Positions 1 to 7,257 of a DNA stretch of 10,774 bases are shown in pieces. This stretch comes from Acanthaster planci. Lineage: Eukaryota; Echinodermata; Asteroidea; Valvatida; Acanthasteridae. Position 1 is the stretch's first letter. Each line of letters begins with the position of its first letter. The stretch spans positions 223,754 through 234,527 of the forward strand of contig NW_019091673.1 of the NCBI RefSeq assembly GCF_001949145.1, in the 5' to 3' direction. The notes under the pieces were generated by a model. It was given only the letters and a program-made list of their open reading frames with translations. It did no database searches and was not told where the DNA came from. Both the position numbers and the translations under genes were made by a program.

Positions 1-164
1 AATACGTCCAAACTCCTAGTCAGCTAGTACCTCCAATCGTTCCTTGCTCTTTGCTACAATCTTCATTAGTCTGAATAAAGGAAGTGTCATTGTACTACGG
101 GACCAAATTACATTCCTCTTGCACCAATCATTCATTGTCAAGGTTCTGTAGCTGTAGTTGGCTA
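1..164. other. Unassigned flank beyond the broken RT
   Basis: Similarity to the DIRS-like reverse transcriptase on the minus strand stops near 165-170. The sequence to the left of that point does not continue with the RT residues expected next. I see no gene, terminal repeat or RNA gene here. A short minus-strand open stretch has no recognisable domain. It could be the host DNA or another element into which the DIRS-like copy was truncated or deleted. Confidence 0.4.
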
Positions 165-705
165 CACAGACCCTCAAACTGAAACTCTAAAAGGTCATAG
201 TCAGGCGGAGATACCAGGAGCAAACGAAATGCCGATTCAATATCTGCTTTCGCGAGCTATGCGCCCTTACCAGCCTTTGCCACCGAGGCAACAGCTACAT
301 CGAATGAGGAATATTGGACTGAACAGAGGTCCCGGTCAATAAAGTCATTAACCGATTCCCCCGCGGGAAAGGAAAGGTGGTGAATAAGGCGAAAAGTGTG
401 TGGCTCATGCTTAGGCGTTAAACTAATTGGGGAGCATTGCAAAGTGGGAAAGGGGCGGTGGAAAATGGCCCGGCCATCCCGCCCTGTGCAATTTCAGATG
501 CTAATTTGTCACAAACTACATAAGGGTGTTCGGATGTGGATGACAAGCAATGAGAGTTGTGGGGTGAACGTGGGCAATTGTAACCCAAAGAAAACCCTTC
601 TGTAAAGCCTTTCAGCAACAGCTGTGCATCTTCAGCATTGGGGTAATGATGAAGCCATTCCCTCAAAATCGAAATATTAATTGGAGTTGGAAGGGCGAAA
701 AGAAA
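165..705 (-). pseudogene. DIRS-like retrotransposon reverse transcriptase, broken fragment
   Basis: This is the N-terminal part of a reverse transcriptase of the DIRS (tyrosine-recombinase retroelement) type. It would copy element RNA into DNA. Reading on the minus strand, the frame opens near LPTPINISILREW (693-655) and continues through the family-like blocks RSPHNSH and AGPF. Near 425-440 a frameshift moves it to a second frame containing FRLIHHLSFPAGESVNDFI and CSVQYSSFD. A TAG stop at 259-257 interrupts this frame, but similarity continues directly after it as LAKADIESAFRLL. The Asp at 244-242 is the expected RT motif A metal ligand. Similarity then ends near 165, so the YxDD-type motif, RNase H and the tyrosine recombinase are absent from the window. 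At least one frameshift, one nonsense codon and a truncation make it dead. The DIRS assignment rests on remembered motif patterns. Confidence 0.78.
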
Positions 706-1087
706 AATGGGCTGCGCCGGCACCTTGACCCTGCGCAGGCTTTGACTGTGCTGGTGTGAAGGCAGGGGCAGATAGCTGTTGCTTTCGGATGGCACCGTTA
801 TGACTAGTAGGAACGGGATTGCGCACAATTGGCATACGAGGTTGAGGCCGTCCTGCTGCCTCAGAACCTTGAGTGGAACTACCCAAACAACAGTGTGCAG
901 ACTGCCACATGTCAAAGGAATCAATACGCTTTCGCTGGGACCCTTTTTTCTGAACTACAATGCTTCCCCCCTTAACCACCAAAGTAACGTTAAGAAGACA
1001 TACTGATGTGACCCGCCTCAAAGGACTTGGTAAGCACTGCGCTCGCCGCATAATTGTAAAGAAGCGAGAAATCTACGAACTCGCTAC
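677..1087 (-). pseudogene. DIRS-like gag/pre-RT conserved segment, frameshifted
   Basis: This segment lies between the gag-like ORF and the RT and appears in more than one frame. EFVDFSLLYNY is encoded at 1082-1050 in a frame that closes with TAA at 992-990. The following block, VVQKKGSQRKRIDSFDMWQSA, is in a different frame, with SFDMWQSA at 919-896. In DIRS-like elements from invertebrates a comparable EFVDF block followed by a Lys/Arg-rich stretch and an IDSFDVW-like block precedes the RT. The order here matches that memory and supports the same element. A further frame change near 690-705 joins it to the RT. No complete zinc knuckle is visible. The function of the segment in the family is nucleocapsid-like at best, which is an inference. 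Confidence 0.6.
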
Positions 1088-1126
1088 GTCAAATTTTTTC
1101 TTTTAAGGACTGGGGAACATGAACTC

Positions 1127-1987
1127 CTAATGGGGCGTGAATGGAAAGGAATGACTCAGGGCGGCCGAACGGCTCCCCTGACAAGCCGGGAAATGGTGCC
1201 ATGGAAACGTTGTTAAGTGCCACACTGAAATGGACTCACCACCTTGGAGACTGGGTCCACCAGAAGTCGGGCTGATTTGATCCAGGTCCACGATGACACC
1301 TCCGGCTGATGTTGGAATCGCAAAGGAGGCAATCACTGGAAGGGAAGGAAAACTGAGTCCCGCGCCCGGCTGGTTGTAGCACTGCACTGACAAAGCATAC
1401 ACAGGAGTAGGCTTAGGCCATGACATGATGGGCAAACCACTGGTCGCGTGAGGTTGAATTTGTCTGTACATGTTCGTTGGACCAGTTGGCTGCAAGACGG
1501 AGCTGGCTTGCTGGGCATGCCAAGTGGCCGAAGATTGTGGTGTAGGACCAGGGGGATAGCCCGCTGCAGAAGAGGAGCTCAACACTGCTGGAAACCCACC
1601 GAGTGCAGCACCAGTAGCTGCCAAGGAATCCCAGCTTGGCACAGCAGGAATGGTCGGAGGTGAAACAGATCCCGGCCCCGTGGTGACACTCGCCAAAAAG
1701 ACGGGAGCAGTCGGGACAAAGGCTGTCTCGGTGTTGGATGCTGAAGCTGAGGGGGACAAAGCAGGAATAGGCGTGGCAGGCAGGACTAGCAGGCCGTTCG
1801 CTAGGCTGGCAGGCGGTACTCCTTCGGGGAGAGGGAACGGAGTGGGAGCCTGGCAGCTTGTTGCCCACGATTGCCTTGCAGCCTTGTGCTGTGATGGTTT
1901 TGCCCTCTTTGCCGGTGTCGATCTGACGGTGGTGTCCAAGAAGCGAAAAGGGCGACATCTGGTGCGTTTCAAATCACCGTGGTTCAT
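1127..1987 (-). CDS. Gag-like Pro/Ser/Ala-rich ORF of the DIRS-like element
   Basis: The minus-strand frame is open for 286 codons from the ATG at 1987-1985 to TAG at 1129-1127. I chose this ATG because it begins a basic segment (MNHGDLKRTRCRP..., then PAKRAKPSQHKAARQSW at about residues 24-40) typical of an N-terminal nucleic-acid-binding or nuclear-localising region. After that come about 150 residues of low-complexity Pro, Ser, Ala and Thr. The frame is also open upstream to 2464, but the extra 159 codons look like leader, with no basic or domain-like character. It ends just before the frameshifted gag/pre-RT segment, and all pieces share the same orientation, so it is most simply ORF1 of the same element. 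No catalytic motif is visible. It is the only long undisrupted frame in the window, but low-complexity frames tolerate indels poorly detected by eye, so intactness is not proof of activity. A host proline-rich exon is the main alternative. Confidence 0.55.
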   Translation of the reverse strand: MNHGDLKRTRCRPFRFLDTTVRSTPAKRAKPSQHKAARQSWATSCQAPTPFPLPEGVPPASLANGLLVLPATPIPALSPSASASNTETAFVPTAPVFLASVTTGPGSVSPPTIPAVPSWDSLAATGAALGGFPAVLSSSSAAGYPPGPTPQSSATWHAQQASSVLQPTGPTNMYRQIQPHATSGLPIMSWPKPTPVYALSVQCYNQPGAGLSFPSLPVIASFAIPTSAGGVIVDLDQISPTSGGPSLQGGESISVWHLTTFPWHHFPACQGSRSAALSHSFPFTPH

Positions 1988-2464
1988 CTTGGGTAGCGTC
2001 GGCAAAGTGCAACAAAAAATCCAGTCAGACGGGAACGGAGAAGAGGACAGAGTTCCTAAGAGACGACAGGAAAAATTGCAAACTAAATCCCAAGAGATGC
2101 GAAACAACGGGGCAAAATAATCCAGCAAAGCCAAAAGTAGACCAGAGAAAATAAAATTTGCTCTGTACGCTGTGACAGAGTGCCAAGTGTTGCAGTTTCC
2201 ACTGCGAGCTCGTGCTCGTGTCCCACATGGAAGAGCCACCACTGATTGGCTAAAAGTTTCCGAAAAGAAATTTGCATGAATGCGCCCTTTTGCTCTATGC
2301 TTAATTAAACCATATCCGGCAATACACCTACATGTACGTGACCCTCCTTCAATGCTGAAATAAACAAAAACGTATCCAGGCCGAGTCACATGTCCCATAA
2401 TTTGTGCAATCAAACATACTGCCGCGACCCCGGGAAGCATGTATATAATCGCCGTGTATAACAT
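1988..2464 (-). other. Probable leader/promoter side of the DIRS-like element
   Basis: This stretch lies directly upstream of the gag-like ATG and holds no recognised protein. The minus-strand frame happens to stay open across it. An inverted CCAAT motif (ATTGG on plus, 2245-2249) and a GC-rich palindrome-like run around 2200-2225 are compatible with promoter function. DIRS-type elements carry terminal repeats at this end, but I could not match one to the missing other end, so the element boundary near 2465 is a guess. Confidence 0.3.
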
Positions 2465-2495
2465 CTTTTACCCCACATTATCGATCTGGTAAAAG
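2465..2495. repeat. Short inverted repeat at the edge of the DIRS-like region
   Basis: CTTTTACC (2465-2472) is the exact reverse complement of GGTAAAAG (2488-2495), with a 15-base spacer. It sits between the DIRS-like leader and the tandem arrays. It might mark an element end or may be chance; eight base pairs is weak evidence. Confidence 0.35.
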
Positions 2496-2497
2496 GC

Positions 2498-2702
2498 GGT
2501 AAATACAAACATGTGGAAATACTGACACAGACATAGTTTTTGTTGCGCATCTTTGAATACATTGGACATGTAAATACAAACATGCTGAAAAAGTTACAGA
2601 GTTTTGGTTCTCCATCCTCTAATATCTGGTACATGTAAATTCATACACTGTACATTCTGAAATAGTTAGACTTCTTATTCCCCATCTTCTATTATATTAT
2701 AC
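2498..2702. repeat. Decayed tandem repeat, about 66-71 bp x 3
   Basis: Three consecutive units each begin with TAAATACAAACATG or a close variant, at 2500, 2571 and 2636. They then share a CTGAAA-AGTTA-like block and a CCATCTTCTA-like block near the unit end. Spacings between unit starts are 71 and 65 bp. Units two and three align best; unit one has a few extra bases. This is a decayed minisatellite with no coding potential. Confidence 0.6.
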
Positions 2703-2705
2703 ATT

Positions 2706-2927
2706 GATACACAGACTCACGACAAAATTACACCCACATGTTGGTACAGCGGATGATAAATGCATGCCTGCATCGGACCTTGATGCTGGTACACTGGACC
2801 TTAACAAAGAAGGGTACACCGGACCCTATAAATACTGGTACACCGGTCCAAATGAAAGGGAGTACAAAGGACCACCATCAGGAAAGGTACACCCGCCAAA
2901 CCCAAATTAATATTGGTGCACCTGAGT
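2706..2927. repeat. Decayed minisatellite, about 24 bp period, 8-9 units
   Basis: The motif GGTACACCGGACC and variants recurs at 2743, 2767, 2788, 2813, 2837, 2861, 2886 and 2915, with a weaker match at 2706. Spacings between adjacent units from 2743 are 21-29 bp and mostly 24-25. The best units are 2788-2800, 2813-2825 and 2837-2849. Because 24 is a multiple of three, the plus strand shows a degenerate eight-residue YTGP periodicity over three units, which I read as a by-product and not a gene. The array begins directly after the 66-71 bp array. Confidence 0.7.
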
Positions 2928-3001
2928 AAAATAGATAATGCGAGACCTTAGTCTGATAATTGCACTGGAATGCACCCGTTGACATTAACACTATGGTACC
3001 G

Positions 3002-3017
3002 ATACATGTACATGTAT
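3002..3017. repeat. 16-bp perfect palindrome of overlapping TACATGTA
   Basis: ATACATGTACATGTAT reads the same on both strands and contains two overlapping TACATGTA octamers (3003-3010 and 3009-3016). It lies between the minisatellite and the pogo-type MITE. No function can be assigned. Confidence 0.7.
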
Positions 3018-3095
3018 ACAAGTGAAAGATGGTGCATGGTGTTCCACCAATGTTGAACACTTGGTCGGTAGCATAGCCTTTTACATGTACGTATA

Positions 3096-3616
3096 CATTA
3101 AAATTTTGATAAGTCGAAGCTCAGGGGAATGGACGAAAAGTTTGAGGTCTCCGAAGTTATCGAAAGTTACTCACTTCAGTGCGCATGCAACCTTACTGGC
3201 TTACGGCAGTTGGCCTCAAGCTGAGTCGAACACGAACAATAGACCTAGCCGTAGCCCTGAAAGCCTGTTTCGGACACGGCCTTTACGATTGCAGTTGCAG
3301 ATGACCCAGTGCTTGTCGAAGTGACAATGGCAGCACGTGTGAACACGCTCGGCTCATCAAAGAAAAGCCGTGTGCCTGACAGTAATGACTCATAATGAAG
3401 GCAAGCGTTCTTTCATCACTTTTTATTCATCATTCTTCAATTTTTTTTTAACTGGCCTACCAAAACTTCGAGATAAGCTGCTTTACTGGTATTGACGTTT
3501 CGAGTTATGGATAGTTTATTGTTCATAAAGGCCTATTCTTTTGTTGGGAATACAGAAAGATATCGAGGTAAACGGAGTTTCGACTTAACAGGCTTCGACT
3601 TATCAAGATTTTACTG
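3096..3616. mobile_element. Pogo/Tigger-type MITE, 521 bp, with TA target duplication
   Basis: The ends 3096-3120 and 3592-3616 are inverted repeats that agree at 23 of 25 positions, beginning CA(T/G)TAAAAT and ending AAGTCGAAGC. Both ends are flanked by TA (3094-3095 and 3617-3618), the target duplication made by Tc1/mariner/pogo transposases. CAGTA-type termini with repeated TCGA-containing subterminal motifs (TTTCGACTTA at 3578, CTTCGACTTA at 3593, TATCGAGGTA at 3561, GTTTCGAGTTA at 3497) fit the pogo branch and could be transposase binding sites. The interior shows no transposase: no DDD/DDE block and only short unrelated frames. It is therefore a non-autonomous copy. The superfamily is inferred from the termini; the TIR pair and TA duplication are read directly. 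Confidence 0.82.
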
Positions 3617-3618
3617 TA

Positions 3619-3898
3619 TCTGCACTGACAGCTTAGTATTTAATGAACTGTATGTATGCCATGCTATTAATGATGTACATGAATGGATGCATGTGATGGC
3701 TGAAAGGCTAAAATAGATTAGGCTAAAGTAGATTTTCTATTTTTTTCTCTCACAGATGACCGACATATATAAGGCTGTCGTTTATTTCCTGATACAGTCG
3801 CACCTAATTATTGTACAGAATGTGAATCTGCATTAACCCTTGCAACAGGGAGTGAAAAAATCTCTCTATCTTTCGTAAGAAAGATTTGGGTCACTGTT
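3619..3898. other. Short repeats only, no gene seen
   Basis: This stretch holds a 15-bp tandem duplication (GGCTAAAATAGATTA at 3706-3720, repeated as GGCTAAAGTAGATTT at 3721-3735). It also has a small hairpin at 3868-3885 (ATCTTTC, loop GTAA, GAAAGAT) preceded by a pyrimidine run. Nothing else recognisable was found. Confidence 0.5.
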
Positions 3899-5264
3899 TC
3901 AACTTATATTTGTAGCCTTGCCACTCTGTTTACATTTGGATAGGTTGGTTATGAAGGTTTCAAATTGTTCTGCTAGTAGGCTCATCCGGTTGGATTTGGT
4001 GATCTTGGTCTTAGTTCGGCATGTTGTGGAGAAATAGTTCTTTTTCTGTTGACTGTGGGTTCTCTTCTTTTCTTTATTTAGTTTTATTTGGGCCATTGCT
4101 TTGACTCTGGATAGGTGGTAATAAAGGAGTATTGTCCAGGGTATATGGTTGTATTCCTCAATTCAATATGTGTGAAGTGGAAGTATAGGGAATACTTGTG
4201 AGGTTGTGGTTATACTCCATTATTAAGGTTATATTTATATAAGACAGCAGTGACTAGAAATATTCTCTTTTAGAGATGTGGTGGTCTTGAAAAAGACTGT
4301 TTGGTTTGAAGAGACTTATCTTAGTATGGGTGCTTCTTCTTCATTAATTCTGGTTGGGTTTTCGGAAGAGTGAAGTAGTCAAAGAAGTTACGGGCTGTGG
4401 TGTAGTTGTGGCTTGGTGAGGAGTAGTGCCGTTCAATTTTGGAGTTTCTTCCACTGTTCGAGAAAGGAGCTCTGGAATTTGAGCAAATGTTGTGGCTGAG
4501 GTGGACGTACCCTAATGTAGGCCTACACGTAGATGTAACTAGGTGGTGTTTGAGTCTCGATTGCCTTTGACAGAGAGTGTGTTTATAGGGTGATGTGAGT
4601 TTTGACAGATGCAAGTCTGTTGACTTTGTCAGACTCCTAACCCATTGGAACTGTGTGTCAGTTATAGGTGGTGTGGTTGCATGACTCGTTCTTTGTCGGT
4701 TAATGGTTGTTCACGGGACTGCAGGTCCAGTGACAGAAGAAGGGAATCGTCGTAACTAGAGGTATCTTGGGCTTCTTGTTGTTAGCAGAGGATGTCTGAA
4801 ACAGAGCTGGGCATTGATAACGGTGGTTCTCAACGGCTGGCCTGGATCTTGTTCTTGCCCGATGACTTGCTGAGTTTAGAAGTGTTGTCTGAACTGTTGT
4901 GGGACGGCTAGATTGGGTGTTTACAACGTTTTGTTTGTGTAACGTGGCAGAGGGTGCACTGGAGTATGGCAAAGAAACTGTGAATTGTGATTGGTCAGTG
5001 CATTGTCCAATGGGTGCACTGATGCGCTAGTGGGGAGAATCCCAGTTTTTTCGGCCGGTATGTTTGTTTCTTTTGGGTGAAAAGTGCTTTTTTTTTAGGG
5101 ATGGGTTTGGTTTGGGTTTGAGGGCTGAGGCATACTGGAGTAAATAAATGGTGGAAAAGATACATAAAGAAGACGTGCAGTTCTCTACAGTAGTCCTCCA
5201 GAGTCAGCGAGAGATCCCCGCAGATGTGGTCGAAAATTCTGAATCGGCGGCGGTTATTTGGCAA
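3899..5264. other. C-poor, G/T-rich plus strand of unknown origin
   Basis: For much of this stretch C is scarce and G and T are abundant on the plus strand. For example, 4381-4440 has about 22 G and 6 C. Read on the minus strand, several short frames (4096-3899, 4614-4321, 4972-4700, 5264-4995) give proteins rich in Ser, Thr, Asn, His, Gln, Pro and Lys. They lie in different frames and I recognise no domain. They could be remains of an A/C-rich retroelement ORF, or simply a product of the base skew. No splice-bounded exon or RNA gene was identified. Confidence 0.4.
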
Positions 5265-5894
5265 AAGTCGGATATTTATAAGTCAGTTATGACATTTTGC
5301 TGTTCTGGCGGTAGAGAACAAATACCTAAATATGAACTACGACATTTCTAATGTAAGTCGTAATACTAGTGTTTCCTACGGTTATAAGAAGGTTGAAACA
5401 TATTGTAGGAAAGCATTTGACAATGTGACAAGGTTTCATGCCGAGCCAGTCGTGGCCCGTGACATAAAGGAAAATGTATCTTCCCATTTTTGTGTGTTGT
5501 TTATTTTGCTCTGGACCAGCTCCATTCAGTTTTCTTGTCACATATTTGTAGAGAATTTGTGTTTGTCAGTAATTTTGTTTATTGTTAAGAGAGATGATTT
5601 GGGGGTGTAAAGATGTAACCAGGCTTTGTTTATTTTTGGAATATCAGAACAATCACTAAAATTATCAAAATTTAAGTCTCTTGATGGTGGCCATGTTGAA
5701 CGTGCGGAAGTTTACTTACACGCATGTCCGGTACCTACAATCCTTTGCAAATGCAACTCCACGCATGCCTTATAGCCTGCAAGTGGCACATAACTTTTGT
5801 CCTTGCAGCATGTGCAGTGCTGGCGGTGGCCATCATTGACCCTCTTGATCTCTGTATGTGCTTACTCCTTGTGTATGATAACTCCATGACCTAG
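5265..5894. other. No recognisable gene
   Basis: Frames of 67 and 92 codons exist on the plus strand (5148-5351 and 5332-5610) but show no domain, no family similarity that I recognise, and no clear codon signature. The second has a hydrophobic stretch that would be membrane-like if it were real. No terminal repeats or RNA structures stand out. The stretch ends at the Penelope-like RT fragment. Confidence 0.35.
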
Positions 5895-6164
5895 TCAACT
5901 GTGTGGAAGAAGACAGAGATTGCATTGTATGTAGTACCCTAGCTCAACATTAACAGACAAACTTGGTGTGTACNGGTCGCTGAGTGAGTGATCTTGGAGT
6001 AACCTGTCCTTGGCGATGGTGCATGCTTCGGATGTGGGTACGTTAGTGAAGATAGAGACTACATCGAAGCTGACAATAATGTCTGTGGGGCGTAGAGACA
6101 ACCTGTTGATGAACTGGGCGAACTGGTCCGAGTTCTTGATGTGATGTGGACTTCCCGCCTTCAC
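5895..6164 (-). pseudogene. Penelope-like element reverse transcriptase fragment
   Basis: The minus-strand frame encodes a piece of a Penelope-like element RT. SPHHIKNSDQF at about residues 5-15 matches the conserved block that precedes motif A in this family. VSFDVVSIFTNVPTSEA at about residues 31-47 is motif A, with the catalytic Asp at codon 6065-6063. The frame then passes an ambiguous base (N at 5974). It carries a weak continuation (PSLSVNVEL, YYIQCN) that looks like the next block with an internal deletion, and ends. Motif B, the YxDD motif and the GIY-YIG endonuclease expected downstream are not found to the left, so this is a short dead fragment. It meets an oppositely oriented terminal piece of the same kind of element at about 6165. 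Confidence 0.85.
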
Positions 6165-6228
6165 GCATCATCGGACTAATCCCTATCTCCAGAATCCTCC
6201 ACCAGACTACTTAAGCCCCACTTCCAGT

Positions 6229-6290
6229 CAGTATCCGGCATTCTCCTGATGACGAGCAGAGCATACTGCTTGAAACGTCGAGTGCCACTG
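6229..6290 (+). ncRNA. Hammerhead self-cleaving ribozyme (type I, short stem III)
   Basis: All catalytic parts can be traced. Stem I: CTC (6243-6245) pairs GAG (6280-6282), and GGCA (6237-6240) pairs TGCC (6283-6286), with TT bulged. An outer CAGT (6229-6232) pairs ACTG (6287-6290) across an ATCC bulge. Core box one is CTGATGA (6246-6252). Stem II is GAGCAG (6254-6259) with CTGCTT (6266-6271), one G-T pair, loop AGCATA; an extra C precedes it at 6253. Core box two is GAA (6272-6274). Stem III is the minimal palindrome ACGT (6275-6278), and cleavage is expected after C6279 (GTC). A two-base-pair stem III is unstable in a monomer, but ACGT is self-complementary, so two copies could share a four-base-pair stem. 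This matches descriptions of hammerheads in Penelope-like elements, which are thought to act in RNA processing. Activity of this copy is inferred. Confidence 0.82.
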
Positions 6291-6306
6291 GTTCTTTTCA
6301 GAACCA
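6289..6306 (+). repeat. Conserved Penelope-like hairpin
   Basis: TGGTTCT (6289-6295) pairs perfectly with AGAACCA (6300-6306) around a TTTC loop. It starts within the outer stem I strand of the hammerhead (shared bases 6289-6290), so the two outermost pairings compete. A TTCTTTTCAGAACC-like hairpin next to the ribozyme is typical of Penelope-like terminal repeats. Confidence 0.75.
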
Positions 6307-6422
6307 CAAATACTCACAAAAGAGATACGTCCATGGTGCTACCGCAATTAAACCTACTTTCTATTATACCTCTTCACCATGCAAACCTTCAAGACTTATC
6401 TAAGTGGGTGAGGACAAATAAT

Positions 6423-6478
6423 CACAGGTGGACCATCAGTGGCTATCACTGGTGGCCTTCACCGGTGGTCTTCAGGCT
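6423..6478. repeat. Small tandem repeat with GGTGG core
   Basis: CAGGTGGACCAT, CAGTGGCTAT, CACTGGTGGCCTT and CACCGGTGGTCTT follow one another, then CAGG, giving four decayed units of 10-13 bp. It adjoins the right side of the Penelope-like terminal segment. Function is unknown. Confidence 0.45.
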
Positions 6479-6479
6479 G

Positions 6480-7170
6480 TTACAGAAGAGGTAAGCAGAG
6501 ATCAATGATAGCAGAGGTAACTACCCATAGTACTTGCCTCTTGCAAACCACGCCACATTTGTTGTCTTCTCTCCAGGGCTTTCCACACTTGGACGTAAAC
6601 TCTGGTTGCCAGGAAGGATGCGGAATCAAGTTTGAACTGCCCCTCTTACTGCTGCTGTGAGCTGGATTTCCATCTCAGCTGGCATGTATCCACATGACAT
6701 TATAGGTATTGATGATTGATACCAGACTGACTAAAGACCAAGAGGGCACTGTAAGAAGAAACCATCAAATGGAGCCAGACCATCTTTAAGCAGCTGAACT
6801 TTGAGTAAGAATAACAAAACCTTTCATGTTTGTTTACTTATGTATAGCTGTGCAATCAGTTTTCAACAAAAGTTGTAAATGAGGCAGTGACTTTCCATTA
6901 TTGCAAAATTAAGATTTTTATCTTTATTTCTTTTTTCTTTTTCTTTTCTAATCTATTTGTTCACTGAATGATCATAGCCAGGCGTTTTTACATGCAATGG
7001 AGAATTATCTACCATTTTACATACTTGGTCAGAACCCAGAGGAAGAAACCAGCTTGTTCAACCTCTGAGTATTACAAGTTTGCATTGAAGAAGGAATGTG
7101 TGCATTCCTTCCCAGAGAGGTAGAAATGAAGGTGAAGGTGTTAGAACGATGTTCTTCCCATGGTTCAAAG
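6480..7170. other. Non-coding stretch with one perfect hairpin
   Basis: No gene is recognised. A polypyrimidine tract lies at about 6915-6950. A perfect 9-bp hairpin occurs at 7090-7111: GAAGGAATG, loop TGTG, CATTCCTTC. A sequence resembling a splice acceptor followed by a short open frame near 6578-6660 is not supported by any domain. Confidence 0.4.
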
Positions 7171-7257
7171 CAGCTACATGTACCTTAACTTGGTGTTTCT
7201 CCTGCTATTGCCTCATACCTACTCCTTCCCCAACACCAAGACGAGGTACATACTAGT
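7171..7257. repeat. Long imperfect hairpin, pre-miRNA-sized
   Basis: ATGTACCTTAACTTGGTGTT (7178-7197) is nearly the reverse complement of 7232-7251, with 17 of 20 positions pairing and a 34-base loop. Outside this, CA-CTA blocks can extend the stem with a small bulge. The total of about 75-87 nt is in the size range of microRNA precursors or of a tiny foldback element. No flanking target duplication was seen, and expression is unknown. Confidence 0.5.

Larger units (their letters stand above)
6165..6440 (+). mobile_element. Penelope-like element terminal (pLTR) segment
   Basis: This segment carries the signature landmarks of a Penelope-like terminal repeat, in order on the plus strand: a CTGATGA...GAAAC hammerhead core (6246-6276), the conserved TGGTTCT-TTTC-AGAACCA hairpin (6289-6306), and a tail with CACCATGCAAACC near 6376. 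It contains no RT. It lies head-to-head with the minus-strand RT fragment, so the copy is rearranged. The right boundary is uncertain, because I placed it where familiar motifs run out, before a small GGTGG-containing repeat. The hairpin and ribozyme are read directly; the family assignment is from knowledge of the group. Confidence 0.7.

Noticed and set aside
1650-2120. Plus-strand 156-codon ORF
   Set aside because: It is antisense to the gag-like ORF and its leader, with no recognisable domain.
2704-2929. Plus-strand ORFs with YTGP periodicity as a repeat protein
   Set aside because: The periodicity follows from the 24-bp minisatellite; unit spacing varies (21-29), which breaks the frame, and no gene context exists.
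3792-3816. ACAGTCGCACCTAATTATTG looks like another pogo-type terminus
   Set aside because: No inverted partner with a TA duplication was found nearby.
5101-5122. GGTTTGGTTTGGGTTTGAGG resembles degenerate telomeric or G-rich repeats
   Set aside because: Too short and irregular; it lies within a generally G/T-rich stretch.
6578-6660. Possible 3' exon: pyrimidine-AG acceptor followed by an open frame ending in five leucines
   Set aside because: No domain, no matching upstream donor and exon, and no clear polyadenylation signal; such sites arise often by chance.
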